In this document: in pieces, positions 1 to 14,516 of the stretch
How positions within the stretch are numbered: the first letter of the stretch is position 1
How the letters are laid out: each line of letters opens with the position of its first letter
Source of the DNA: Eonycteris spelaea
Taxonomy: Eukaryota > Chordata > Mammalia > Chiroptera > Pteropodidae
Direction of reading: 5' to 3'
Length of the DNA stretch: 64,000 nucleotides
Assembly (NCBI GenBank): GCA_003508835.1
Contig: PUFA01000092.1
Span: 4,588,001 to 4,652,000, forward strand
Translations under genes and position numbers: made by a program
The notes under the pieces: generated by a model
Seen by the model: only the letters and a program-made list of their open reading frames with translations
What the model was told of the DNA's origin: nothing
The model's database searches: none

Positions 1-246
1 TGGAGGTTTGTGGGTTGTGCCAGTGCCTACACTAGAGATGGATACTGCTTCAGAGGATTTGAGTGATAGAAGTCCTTTGGTAAGAGAAAAACAAATTAAT
101 TAACAGATCAAGTTCTTCCTCCTAACATCATTCCTAATCATTGGAGTATTCTCTTTCTTGTTTCTCTTTGTGTTTCGCTTGTGTTTCTGAGGGCCCTCAC
201 CAATTAATGTGGTATTTGTAAAAGTTTACTAACAACCAATGAATAC

Positions 247-560
247 TCACTATCCAATATGGTAGCTTAGCCACATGTAGCTATTGGGCACATGAAATGT
301 AGCTACGTAACTGAGAAGTGCTGTAAGTGTAACTACACTGAATTTTGAAAATTTAGTATTAAAAAAATGTAAAAGACCTCATTAATTATTGTTATATAGA
401 TTACATGTTGAAATAATATTTTAATAGGTTGGATTAAATAAAATACTTAAATTATTTAAAATTTTTAATGTTTAATTTTTAATTTTTTAATGTAGAAAAT
501 TTTAATTAAAAAATTAAAAGTTACATATGTTCTTGCACTATATTTCTATTAGACAATGCT
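247..560 (+). mobile_element. hAT-Charlie non-autonomous element, MER5-like
   Basis: Starts TATCCAATATGGTAGC, contains CCACATGTAGCTATTGGGCA, and ends in TTTCTATTAGACAATGCTG, which resembles the two ends of MER5-type hAT elements, with the typical AT-rich middle. Family name from memory. Confidence 0.6.
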
Positions 561-3195
561 GATCTAGATATAATATGTATAAAGTATGATATTTATTTTA
601 GCACTTTGAATGCTAGAATTGTGAATAGCTTTATTTTTATGAAAATAATATGATTTAATAAAGTTTTTTAAAAAGAATTTTAATGCAACTTTAATTTGTA
701 TTAAAAATTTTCATATGCATTAATTAGAATTTGTATATTGACTTCATTTTAATATATTATTTTGAGTATTTTAGAAGAAAATAACATTTTGTAAAACTAT
801 ATGTAAAATAATTTTAAGTTTTATATATTTATTTTAATTTTTGATGAAAATATATTCAAATTTTGTACTCTGAATACAGTTACAATTAATTTTTAGTTCT
901 TTAGTGCTTTACTGTAGTAGAGCACAAACTATGTAAAAATCTTAATTAGATTAGTGACCTTTTTCAAATGAAAACAAGAAATTCTGGAATGAATCAATTT
1001 ATAAATAACTAAGAAATTATATACTTTATGTAAGTATCCAAACGTCACTGGCCCATCAAGAAAAATGCCTAAAATGTAGAGTAATAATTAAATTCAAATG
1101 TCTTCTATGCTTTGCCTTTCAGTAAAAAACAGCCATAGCTTAAACACGTATTTCAACTGTGTTATTATGGACATACTGTTGTTGCAGTAGGAGAGAGAGC
1201 TTACTTCGCTTTACGGCTTGTTAGCCTGATTTATAACTTTTAAATATTTAAACATATGATATGCAGACCTCTATTTATACTCTTGCTCTGGAGCTCACCA
1301 ATGTTAGGGGTGGACCTTTTCTGATTCTAATGAGAACTCAAGGTCACCAGATAGGTCTGAGTGAAGCAAGGTATTCTCTGTGGAAGAGCGTCATATGTGG
1401 AGCTTGCATGGCTTCGGGGATCTTTCAGAACTGACTATATTTATATGTCCCTCTCAAGGTCTTTGTGACCCAAAGCAGTCTCCAGTCTAACCCATACGCA
1501 CGTTTACTTCTGGGCCCGATTGGAAAGGGACAGATCTAGGAAATGGGCAGAGAAGAGAATAAATCTGACAATGTCCTTACACATGTTTTCCTACTTCTGC
1601 CCTTCTCAGAGTGAGTATATAGCCTAGATGAAAATGGCTGAGACAGGTTAAAGCAAACTCAAACCTTCTGTAGTTTATGCAATATAAAAGCTGTGGTGCC
1701 AGTTTTGGAGAGAAACTGGGTCAAAGGGTGGAGTAGGTAGAAGAGAGAATCTTCGAATGGTGCACTTAGCCATCTGCCAACTAAACTGTGATTAAGGACT
1801 AGGGCTCTTAGAGAACCCAAAGGAAAATTGTGAGCTGAGTCATCTATTAAGTTGATTCACACATTATTTAAACAGCACATGAAATGGAACAAACATAAAA
1901 TACACTGACCCAATATGGTAAGTACTGCAAATTATACTCATCCATGGACAAACTTTCCTCAGCTCTGGAAATTAATGGCGATTTTCAGCAACAGAAACTA
2001 TAGAGCTATGAATGATCTTTCCATCAGAAATAAAAATGGACTTGGAAGCAAAAGTCCAGAGTTCTAGTATGAGTTTTGCTATTTCCCAGACACGTAACCC
2101 AGAACAAGTCAGTAAACTAGTCTAAGCTTCAAACTTTTACCTATAAAATAATGAAAAATTGTGCTGCCTATCTTATAAGTTGATATGAGGATCAAATGAG
2201 ACCATTTAAGTGAAAGTACCTTAAAAGTCACAAAAATAAAATGTCATTTTTGGTATTACTTTTGATAGTCCTTCAGTTGCAACTGATTGCCATTATTACT
2301 ACAATCACTACATAATGATATGGGTTTATTTGATATGATTATATAGTAACATATATTTCTTTTCCAAATGACTAAAGTTTAGAATTCAAGTCACCAATTA
2401 AATATTGAAACTTTACTAAAGTAGTATTCCAAAGAAACTTTTTAAAACTAATTAATTTAAATTTCCAAAATAAGTACTGTATTTTTCTTCTTGAAGTCCT
2501 ATTTCTCTTACCTTCTCCTTTCATTTTTAAAAATCAGATGACTTATTTTCTATAGGAGACCTATACCTAGGTTGTCAAACATTATCATTTTATCAATGTA
2601 TGCTTTTCTTTTATCTGTCTTTTTTTCCTGCACTCATCAATGGAGCCAATGGGAAAGGAGCCTCTTCGTTTTTCTCATATTTGCTGTTTTTAGGAGAAAG
2701 GGACCCTGTAGCTCCCTTCTTCATCCCTGAGGTATCTGTGGATTCCATTTCAACAGGACTAGTCTAGCTTCTTGACACTCCCTGTGCAACATTGCTTTAT
2801 CAGATAAAGCAGGGAGTGAGCCTCTGACAGGTGCTGCAGTCACTGTCTTGGATGTCTATGGTGTAAAATGGAACTCCAATCAGACCTGTGTGTACACGTG
2901 GTTGAGTAAGAGGCTGTGTGTGGGTGACTTTATCCTCAGATAAATACCTAGCTGCATCTGTGTGCTCTGATGAGTGAAATCCTTAAGAAGCTTTGAAATA
3001 AAGAACAGTATGAAAATGTTAAGACATTGCTCTTATCACTAAAAGATGCACATTTAATAATTGTAAGAAGGAAATTTTAGGACCCGAAATATTAGAATAA
3101 AATAAAAGTTTACATTTTTTTCTTAAGTAACTGAAGAAAGGTCTTGAGCTACTTTCCATATTCAAATAAGTTGATTCAGGCCCTCATGGGAGACA
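561..3195. other. Upstream intergenic DNA, no gene seen
   Basis: Apart from the MIR at about 2050-2255, nothing can be assigned. The first 450 bp are very AT-rich. No coding exon or RNA gene is visible. Confidence 0.5.
2050..2255 (+). repeat. MIR SINE remnant
   Basis: Degenerate MIR-like order: TTTTGCTATTTCCCAGACACG, AACAAGTCAGT, CTATAAAATAATGA, and GATGAGGATCAAATGAGA-like ending. Family from memory; diverged. Confidence 0.5.
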
Positions 3196-3199
3196 TAAA

Positions 3200-3312
3200 T
3201 AGAAGATTTTTTTTTTTTAATGCCTACAGCACCTGATCTTCCTAGGTGGTCTCCTATCAGCTTCTAAGATCAGCTAGGATCAGGCATATTCAGGGTAGCA
3301 TGGCCATAGACT
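3200..3312 (-). repeat. 5S-rRNA-derived SINE or pseudogene, internally deleted
   Basis: Reverse complement starts GTCTATGGCCATGCTACCCT and ends CAGGTGCTGTAGGC followed by an A-run, the full outline of 5S rRNA. About 30 nt between the A-box region and GGGAGACC are missing. The A-tail (T-run at 3210-3219) shows retroposition. Same type as the copy at 56.84 kb. Confidence 0.75.
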
Positions 3313-3315
3313 ATA

Positions 3316-4867
3316 ATTAGAAGATTTTAGGTAAGATTAAATAGATAGATGAGAAAGAGAGAGATGATAGACAGGAACTTTAAACCATTTCATGTCTTAT
3401 AATTAATCTAGAGAAACTATTTTAGAATTTCAGAATATTGTTTATTATGTTTATTATCACAGCTCTGTATTACAAAGTTAATTGTCTTTTAATTATTATA
3501 AATGTTCTCTATGAATTAATATTGATGACTTTTTTTTTTTTTTAATTATTCATTCCAAATAGGTGGCGAGTCTCTTAGTATTTGTTTACTTCCGAGGCAA
3601 GGAATGGCAAGTCCCCTAGAGAAGCTGGCTCCTTTCTGGGGGCACTGAGAAGCTGCACCATCACCACAGATACTATCGGCCTTACCAATGAATGATTCCA
3701 GGGCCCTAAATGTGGACCAAAGCAGGAGATTCCCTAGAAATATCCTGGCACTTCAGCAGTAACTGGTGTGAGCAAATGAATGAAAACTGGTGTCCTCCAA
3801 AGACTTAGTGATAAAAAAGATACAAGGTATAGCTCTGGGTGCTGCTGCTGGCTGCCTTTATTGCCAAGAATGTAGGATGGCTTTATGTAATTTGAAGTTT
3901 TGTCACTGCTGAGTTCATTAGAAGATTTCCTGTGCATCATCAGGATAGCAAAGTTTCAGTTTAACACTGGGCCGTGATTCCCACAAGTTCAGGCTTGTCC
4001 AAGCATGTCTGGGAATTTATGAAACCAGCCTCTTTTCCCAGGGCCTGAAGAACCTTTGGGAAAGAATTTGAGCTTTGTCTTCTTCTTGAGCTACTCGCAT
4101 TTGGGGTAAACTATGAGATACTCTGACAGCAGTCAGATTGAAAGGGAGCTAAAGAGACTCCTGAGAGAGAACTCATTCTAGAAGAAGGGAAGTGCAATGA
4201 ACTCCCGAGTTATGAACCCTTAGTCAGCAGAGGAGAAAAGAGATTATGAGTGTAGCTTTGTTCCCAGCCCAGTCCCATACATTTATATCTGGGTCCTAGG
4301 CCAGTGTGGGCTATAAGCAAGACCTGAAAGAGTACTCACTGAACACTCCATAAAACATTATTACACACACACACACACTGCATGTTTTTAACCTCTCAGA
4401 TTGAAAGTTATAAAAGAGGTAAACCCAATTTGCTACAGATCACCAAATTTTACTATGAACTTCTAAAAACTTTATACTGTGTGGTAAAGTCCTTTGTGCT
4501 CAGTGGAGTAGCAACAAGGTGTGCAGAAGACTGAGATGTTTGGAGGAACAGGATTTGGGAGAGCAGTGGTGATCTTTGGAGGAGAAATGTGGTATTCAAT
4601 GAGGCTAGATTTGTTCTTGATCACAAGTAAGAAACCCCCTGCGACTCTCAGAAACACCAAAGGGAACAGCTCAGGAGCTGAGGATCAGCATTATGCAGAT
4701 AAGGGGAATAGGTCCTGAAATTTTAGTAGTCTTTAGTTTACCCTAAAATGCACCTACAAGTTCGTGAGGTCCTGGGAACACGTGCATACCACTAGCATTT
4801 TTGTGGTCTCTTCAGAGCTAGATGTAGGCTCATGTACCCACAGAGGGAAAATGCTGCTGCAGTTAAC
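3316..4867. other. Intergenic DNA with a short (CA)n run
   Basis: No gene or assignable repeat apart from a T-run at about 3530-3543 and a short (AC)n microsatellite at about 4363-4378. Open frames here are short and resemble no protein I know. Confidence 0.45.
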
Positions 4868-4869
4868 TA

Positions 4870-5363
4870 CAGTAGTCCTCCCCTCCCCCCTTATCTATGG
4901 TTTCACTTTCCGCAGTTTCAGTTACTGGTGGTCAGCTGAGGTCCAAAAATGTTAAATTTCCCCAATCAGCAACCATTGATAAATTCAACTATGGATGTGG
5001 TCTGCTCCTGACATCCAACCATTGATAGCATTATGGCTCGATGATCTGCAGTCACCCCAAGCAGATGATCCTGTTTCTGACATATTGTCAGGTCAACAGT
5101 AGTCAAACAAAAGATGAGTACAATACAATAAAATATTTGAGAGAGACCACATTCACATAACTTTTGTTACAGTATATTATTATAATTGTTCTATTTTATT
5201 ATTGCTGTTGTTAATCTTACTGTACCTAATTTATAAATTAAACTTATCATAGATAAGTATGTATAGAAAAAACATTGTATATATAGGGTTTGATGTGATC
5301 CATGGTTTTAGGCATCCATTGGGTTCTTAGAGTGTATCCCCCATGGATAAGGAGCGACCACTG
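4870..5363 (+). mobile_element. Tigger-type (Tc1/mariner) DNA transposon remnant, about 494 bp
   Basis: Begins CAGTAGTCCTCCCC and ends GGAGCGACCACTG, an imperfect terminal inverted repeat, with TA on both outer sides (4868-4869 and 5364-5365) as expected for Tc1/mariner target duplication. Internal GGTTTCACTTTCCGCAGTTT and GGCATCCATTGGG match the Tigger group as I recall it. Confidence 0.75.
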
Positions 5364-5429
5364 TATGATCTAGTCAAAATGAAATAGCTTAAGGTTTTAA
5401 TGGTGTCCCTTAACTTATAATATTTATTT

Positions 5430-6070
5430 CATTTTTATTTGGCACATATTCATTAAATACACCCTCTGTATGGGGGATATAGTAGTGAGCAAAACATTTT
5501 GATTCAATTCTTATATAACTCATAGTCTGGTGAGCAAAACAAATTCATTCATTTATTCATTCAACCATTTTTATTAACTACCTACAATATGCTAGATACC
5601 ATTTGATGTTTTTGGCATAACAATGAACAAGTATGAAAAGAAGAATCTTAATCTCAAAGTGCTTACTTGGTAGGAGGAGATAGATGATAAACACATTGAT
5701 AAATAAATGAACAGGATAACTATAGATAGCGATAAGTACTGTGAAGAGAATATGCATGATGATGTGATAAAGAGCAATGGAAAGGCCTCAGTGAAGAGGT
5801 GATGTTTGAACAGGGCCCTAAAAGATGTGAAAGAGCTAAGCACTGAAGATCTGCTGGTGAGCAACAGTAAAAGACAGGGCCCTTAGACAAGAAGCATTTC
5901 AGTGTGTTCAAGGGATTTAGAGGAGGCCAGAGAACTATAGCTTTGAGAGAGAGGAGAAAAAGTATGATGAGAAGGGCTTAAAGAATTAGAAAGGGCCAAA
6001 TCATGCCTTGCCTTATAGACTTTAGTAATGAGCATGGCTTCCCATCTGAGTTACTAAGAAGGCTATGAAT
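5430..6070 (-). mobile_element. LINE-2 3-prime fragment, antisense
   Basis: Contains the antisense L2 3-prime end (TTCATTCATTTATTCATTC, CTACAATATGCTAGATACC) and internal AGGCCTCAGTGAAGAGGTGA followed by TGTTTGAACAGGGCCCTAAA. A second truncated copy of the end lies at 5430-5540. Confidence 0.7.
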
Positions 6071-6534
6071 ATTATAAACAGGTGACTATCATGATCTGAG
6101 AAATTACACTAACATGTACTGGGATTTTTCATTTCCATTTCCTAACAGCACTCTCCCTCAATGCTCAAGAAACTTAAATTTTTAAGAGCTGGTCCTGAGA
6201 AAATGTCAAGTGGCACCACTCAATGACCTACCACAATACTCACTCTTCACACTAAAATGTGATGTTTTGAATCAAATATCTCAACTCTTGCCTACTCCAG
6301 GGAACAAAAGATAGGACACTCTGAGACACTGGGATGGCTTTGGTTTTCTCTTCTCTGCTGGAGGATTTCCATACCAAGAAAAATTATCTAGCAACTGCCT
6401 CTCCCAGGAGGTTTATGGAGGTCAAACTTCTATTGGCCTACCTTTCACATTAGAGCAGCCTTGTGGTTAGGAATTTGGTAAACATACATATCCAACTTGT
6501 GATTTAATAGAGTCTCGGTAGTAGTAATGCAATA

Positions 6535-7420
6535 GTGGAAGTGGCCAAGATGTCCTGCAGACTTTATAGGACCCTAGAAGAGTGGCTTAAGCAGACAAAG
6601 GAAGACAGTTATGATGCTATGTAGTATCTGCATAGTCCAGATTGTCTGAAGGAACTGTTGGTAGAAATATGGATGTTAACAGTGATTCTAGTAAAGTCTC
6701 AGACAGAAATGGGGACCATGTTATTGGAAACTGGGGGAATGATCCTTGTTATAAAATTACAAAAAAAACTTAAATGAATTATATTCTAGTGTTTTGGTAG
6801 AACTTGCAAGGGATGACCTTGGATGTTTAGCAGAGATTTCTAACCAAAATATTGAAGGTGAAGGTGCAGTGTGGTTTATCTTTATTGCTTATAGTAAAAT
6901 GCAAGAGGAGAGAGATAAATTGAAGGAATTGTTAAGCAAAAAGAAAAAATCATGATTTGAAGATTTGGAAAGTTCTCAGTCTATCTGTACTGCAAAAAAA
7001 CAACAACAACAACAACAACAACAACCAAGAAAGCTTGTTCTGAAGAGAACAACAAGCATGTGGCTGGACAATCACTCCATATAGAGCTTACCCGTGGATT
7101 TAATCAGCCATCTCAGTTGAAGCTACAACTAAAGATCAGATTATACCAGCAGAAATACTATCAGCTAAGATAGAGACAGAAAACAGGACAGAATGAGGGC
7201 AGGCTGTCAAACATCCAGGATCCTACAGGACAAGAAAATAGAGCTATTCAGCTACAAAAGGGTGTTATCCTTCAAGAAAAAGAGTTACCAGTTCAGAGAT
7301 CACAAGGACTGGTATGTAAACCACAAGCCTAGGAGGCAACGCTTTATTTCTCTCACCAGATACCAACTCTGTTAGCACCTTGGTCTTGAATTTTCAGCCT
7401 CCAGAACTGTGAGAGAATCT
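6535..7420 (+). mobile_element. ERVL-MaLR internal fragment
   Basis: Resembles internal sequence of mammalian MaLR (MST/THE1/MLT group) retrotransposons, including TATTGGAAACTGGGG, TTGCTTATAGTAAAATGCAA and GAGGAGAGAGATAAATTGAA, and ends near CAGCCTCCAGAACTGTGAGA. No open frame of length; a decayed relic. Contains a (CAA)n run at about 6999-7024. Confidence 0.65.
6996..7025 (+). repeat. (CAA)n microsatellite
   Basis: About nine CAA units within the MaLR relic. Confidence 0.85.
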
Positions 7421-7424
7421 GAAC

Positions 7425-9300
<1,876 letters not shown>

Positions 9301-9554
9301 ACCTATCTTCACAGCTGTCTGAATACTTATGATTTAGATGCTGGGATGGTTTTAAGCACTTGATCTAGATTTCCAGCAGATGCACTTACTTCTGGCAAGT
9401 TTCTACTCTGGATCTGCCTTGTCTGAGGACACAGTAAGAATATACCCTAGCTCAGAGAACAAAGATCATTTACCTAGATAGTCAAAAACTCTTGTCTATT
9501 TTCATAGACCTCTCCTAAGTTTAGGTTTTTCTGCTTCTGTATTTAGCAGTGTTA

Positions 9555-12030
9555 ACATGGCATACCTTTTTATGTTCCTTTAATTATATCCAATTTGTGT
9601 CTTCATGTTTAAAACAGGTTTTTTGGAGGCAGCCAATAGTTGGGAATTGCTTTTTTATTCAATATGAGAATCTCTACCCTTTTCAGGGGTTTTGATCATG
9701 TACAATTAAAGCGATTATTGATACAGTTAGATTTAAACCTATCATTGTCTATTTTTTTCTATTTTCCTCATCTGTTCTTTTTTCTTTGTGATTTTTCTGC
9801 TTAATTTTGGATTAATTAAATATTTTCATTTTCCCTCATTTCAGTGATTAGCTATAACTTTTGTTTTTGTTTGCTTTTTTGTTTTTGTTTTGATTGTGCT
9901 TTTTAGTGGTTGCTATATGGTTTCTAGCAACACTATCTAATAGACATAAAATGTGAGCCACATATGTAATTAATAATTTTTCTAATAGCCCCATTAGAAA
10001 GAAGTTAAAAGGAGCGGGTAAAATTAATTTGATATAAGTTTTTATTTAATCCAATATACCCATATTATTTTGACCTGTAACCATGTTAAAATATCAATGA
10101 TAAATTTTATATTATTTTTCCACACAACCTCTTTGAATTCTGATGTGTATTTTACACTTACAGCACATTTCTTTTTGGACTAGTAACATTTCAAGTGCTG
10201 GAGATTTACTGGCTTGTGGCTACAGTAACAGACAGTGGAAGGCTATACAATGCATTTTTAACTTATCACAAGTAATATACCACTTTACATACAGTTGAAA
10301 AACTATAAACAATGTATTTCCAGTTCCCTTCTCTGGTCTTAGTGCTATTATTATCATATGTTTTACCTCTGTATATTTTATAAATCTGACAGTACACTGT
10401 TATTATTGTTTTTGCTTTAGTCAGTTACAGTTTAAAGACATTTCTTAAATAAAAGTCCTTTCTATGTACCCACATATTTACCATTTTCAGTGTTCTTTAC
10501 TCTTTTATGTAGATTCACAATTTTTCTGCCTGAGGACTTCCTTTAATATTTCTTATAGTATAAGTCTACTGGTAATGAATTCTCTCAGCTTTTGTATGTC
10601 TAAAAGTATCCTTTTTTTCCTTCATAGTGAAAGATATTTTTAGTGGGTATACAATTTTAGATTTTTTTTTTCAATGTTTTAAATATATTGCTCCACTGAT
10701 TCTGGGCTTATATTGTTTCTGCTGTCATCCGTATGATAGTTCCTTTTTATGTTACTTGTCTTCTCCCCCCCCCCCCCTCCCGGGTGCTTTTTAAGATATT
10801 CCTTTTATGACTAGTTTTGAGCAATTTAATTATTCACTGAGGTACAATTTTTATAAAGTTTCTTGTGTTTGGGGTTTGTCATATTTCTTCAATCTGTTGA
10901 TTTATAGTTTTTGTTATATTGGGATAATTTGAGGCTATTTTTTGTCCCTCTTTTCCTTTGAAAACTCCAATGACATCTACATTAGTCCACTTTGAGTTGT
11001 CCTATAGCTCATAGATGTTTTGTTTACTTTTTGTATATCTTTTAACTTTGTGTTTCATTTTGCATAGTTTTTATTGCTGTTTTCAAGTTTGTTGGTCTTT
11101 TGTTCTCCAATGTCTAATCTGCTGTTAATCTTATCCAATGTATTTTTTATTGCAGATACTATATTTTTCATCTCTAGATGTTTGTTTTGGGTCTCTTGTA
11201 TATTCTACATCTCTCCTTAGCATATTCATATTTTCTTACTTCTGGAACATATGGAATACAGTAATAATTAGTTTTTGTGTATTTTTTTCAGAGTTACATT
11301 TTCCTGCTTCTTAAACTACCTTGTAATGGTTTTAGTTAGATGCCAGACATTGTGAATTTAACCTGTTTGAATTTTCTTCGATTTCTGTAATTATTCTTGA
11401 GCATTGTTCTGGGATAAAGTTAAATTCTCTGGAAACAGTCTGATCCTTTCAAGTCTTGCTCTTTAGCCTCATTAGGCTGACTAGTGCAGCCTTTAGTCTA
11501 GGGCTAATTTTGCCCCGGTACTGAGGTAATAGCATGTGTCTTTTGCCCGATGCTCTATTGAGAAACATAACTATTCTTTGCTCTTTATGGGCTCTTGAGA
11601 ATATTCCCTCCCATCCTTTGGGCTACTATTTTCCTCTGGCCTTAGGGTAGTTTCCTCAGACACATGCATTCACCAGTATTCAGCTGGAGCCTCAAGGGGC
11701 TTCTTTGTATTCCAGAGTTCTCTCTGTACTGCCTTCTTTTCTCTGGTACTCGGGTACCCAGTGAATCTCAGTTGTGTTGGCTATCCCAAATTCTGAGTTC
11801 TATCTCCTTAACTTAGGGAGAATGCCAAGCAATGTTGGGTTCCCCCTTCCTACACTGCAGCCTGGTATTCTTTCCAGGAAGTAATCTAGCGACAATCTCA
11901 GGGCTCACTTGTTTCTCTGCTTTCAGGGATCACTCTCCTGTGCTGCTAATGTCTAATGTTTATTTATTTTGTGCAGATTTTATTGTTGTTTCCAGAGTAT
12001 AAATCTAGACCATGTTTCTGCAACTGACTG
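9555..12030 (-). mobile_element. Ancient LINE-1 / HAL1-like sequence, antisense
   Basis: Antisense L1/HAL1-type landmarks as I recall them: GATTATTGATACAGTTAG, TAATGAATTCTCTCAGCTTT, AATGTCTAATCTGCTGTTAA, and GATGCCAGACATTGTGAATT in the expected order. A hAT element interrupts it at 9925-10250. No ORF survives. A C13 run lies at 10765-10777. Confidence 0.65.
9925..10250 (-). mobile_element. hAT-Charlie MER5-like element nested in ancient L1
   Basis: Begins GCAACACTATCTAATAGACA and ends near CTACAGTAACAGACAGTGGA; internal TTTTACACTTACAGCACATT is shared with the copies at 247 and 13.7 kb (opposite strand). Flanks on both sides are ancient L1. Confidence 0.6.
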
Positions 12031-12039
12031 GACTCTATG

Positions 12040-13730
12040 TATTTGAGAGTTCTTATAAACCTACATGTGTGGTTTTACATTTATTCCTATAAATTTCATA
12101 TTGTTCATTTTGTCCTTATTCTCTTCTAACATGTTGTCTTTCTTGTTTTAATTAGTATGTGCAAAATTAATAAACACTTTCTATTTGTTTCTCACACAGA
12201 TAAAATATATAGTTTAAAATAAGACCAAGGACAGAGTTCTGAGGCCTTCCACTAGGGGTCAACCTGAAGTTCTCCTCAAACCATTAAGTGATATTTTTTT
12301 GAGAATAATGGTCTGTAGAGTTACAGAATCATCTCACATTAACAACATAGAGCTTACATTCCCCTCTCTTTTCTACAAAAACAATGAGTATCACTTTCTT
12401 TGCCAAAGTTAAGATATTCTATACTTAAGGCCTTCCCTAATTTCAGGAAAAAAAAAAAAAAGACATGATGAGAATTTAGGGTATTCTATAGAGGTTGTTC
12501 TTAATGGATCATGAGATATCTGCTTCCAAAAAGCTCATATTAAGATTATATAGATTTATAGCTTCCAAGTGTTACCTTTTCTAAAAAGAAACATTGTACA
12601 TTTCTAATTTTCTATGATCCTGTTTATCATGACTTTTCAGAGATCATGAACATGCTTCTGGGATTATAATGCAAATTTTTCAATATTCTGTTTCTCAAGT
12701 ACGTTACACAGCTATGTGAATTTCCTTTGTACAGCAGAGACTGAAAACATATGGCTAAAATAAGAAAATAATTCACTTGTGTCAGAGAATTTGAAATTTA
12801 AATACCTTTCTTAAATATAGACTTACCTGACAAGAGTTATAACCATATTTGTTTTTAAGATTATTAGTTTGAATATTATTGTCCATGGTAGAGAAAATAC
12901 TTTTTTTTTTTTTTTTTTTTTTTTTGCCATTTGTTAATATAATCTGTTGCTGGAATAACTAAACAATATCTGATGTCCAAGTAGGGTCCCAAACTGTCAC
13001 TGCAGCTCTTCTTGGTTAGAACATAACCTATGCTGTTATTGCTGTCTTTCTTCATAATCTATGGAGGACTTTGTTAGCTGTCCTTGGCGTTTTTTTTCTT
13101 CTTTTGGGAAAGTTTTGATGCATTCTGTAGAATATAGCTTTCTTGACAGGCTCTCATCATTCTTACCAGTTCCCACAATTCCTATATGTACCAAATTCAG
13201 GTACATTAAAAACATGTTATACTAAAATAAATCAACAGAAAGCAGTGTATAACTGATTACATGCTGTGAGAACTGGATTTATTATTGATCAGAAATTTAA
13301 CCTCTGCTCATTCACAAAGCAAATCCAAGTGTGGGAAACAGTTTCTGAAACTGAAGTTTGTGACTTTGTGAACTTGTAAAAATGACTTCAATATTTGAAT
13401 TATAAAGGCAGATGTGGTGACTGAAAATCATTAGATTAGCAAAAAGGTGACAAAGTTACATAGTCTAAACTTTTATGTAAAAGAGATGTAACACTTTCCA
13501 TCTTAAAGTCAAAATCCTTTGGTGAATGTTATTGTTTTGTGGAAATCTTAACTGAAAATAAACAAGTTTATTCATTGTCAGATGAAGGTGGTTTTAAGCC
13601 AAATGAGTAACTGTAGTATAATATTATCTTCGCTGGAACTTCACTTACAAAGGAGACATAAATTCTAGGGGAGGAGAGGAGAATCAAAAAACAAACATGA
13701 AAAACAGGTCTGACAGATAAAACTACAAGA
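12040..13730. other. Intergenic DNA with a T25 run
   Basis: No gene or assignable family seen. Homopolymers at 12448-12462 (A) and 12901-12925 (T25). Confidence 0.4.
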
Positions 13731-13734
13731 TTTG

Positions 13735-14516
13735 ATAGACCACTGCTGTCTAATGGAAATACAATGGAAGTCACATTGTGTAATTTTCAATTTTCATTAG
13801 CAAAATTAAAAAAGTAAAAAGAAACAGGTGAAATTAAATTTTAATTTTTTTTTTTACTTTGGAGTAATTTTTGATTTACAGAAAAGTTGTGAAGATTGTA
13901 CACTTGGTGTACACCTTCATTCAATTTGCTTACTGTTAAGATCTTACATTACTGTGGTATATTTGTCAAAATTAAGAAACCAACTCTGATACATTACTAT
14001 TAATTAAGCCAGTTATTTATTATTTGGATTTCATCAGTTTTTCTATTAATGTCCTCTATTTGTTCCAGAATTCAATGTGATACCACACTGCATTTAGTTG
14101 TCATATCTCCTTAGTCTCCTCTGGCCCATGACAGGAGACATTAATTTTAATAATATATTTTGTTTAACACAAGATATCATATATATAATAATATAATATA
14201 AAATATAATTTCAAACTGTAATCAATATTTTTAAAATTATTAATAACATTTTACATTTTTTCAGACTAAGGCTTCAAAATCCAGTGTGTATAGTAAGTAT
14301 TTAATCTGCATTAACAAAATTTACATTTGAAAAGGTTGATTCACATACTTGGATTGTTCCAAATATATTTAAAAGTCTTCCAATAATTGAACTCTTTAGT
14401 TTTTAATTTTAACTTAACCTTAATTAAAAATTCAGTTCCTTGGTTGCAATAGCCACATTTCAAGTGCTCAATAGCCACATATGGCTAATGGTTACCATAT
14501 TAAACACTGCAGCTCT
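13735..14516 (-). mobile_element. hAT-Charlie MER5-like element split by an L1 fragment
   Basis: Left end GCTGTCTAATGGAAATAC and right end CCACATTTCAAGTGCTCAAT plus TAGCCACATATGGCTAATGG. Middle part GACTAAGGCTTCAAAATCCA matches the other copies. L1-like sequence occupies about 13842-14139. Confidence 0.6.
13842..14139 (-). mobile_element. LINE-1 3-prime fragment nested in the hAT element
   Basis: Resembles an ancient L1 3-prime UTR in antisense (T-run first, then ACAGAAAAGTTGTGAAGATT, TTACATTACTGTGGTATATT). Interrupts the hAT copy; flanks share an ATTAAATTTTAA-like stretch that may be the target duplication. Confidence 0.55.

Noticed and set aside
10765..10777. C13 and C15 (21106-21120) runs as quadruplex-forming elements
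   Set aside because: Single homopolymers on one strand with no spaced G-tracts; more likely simple repeats or length errors.
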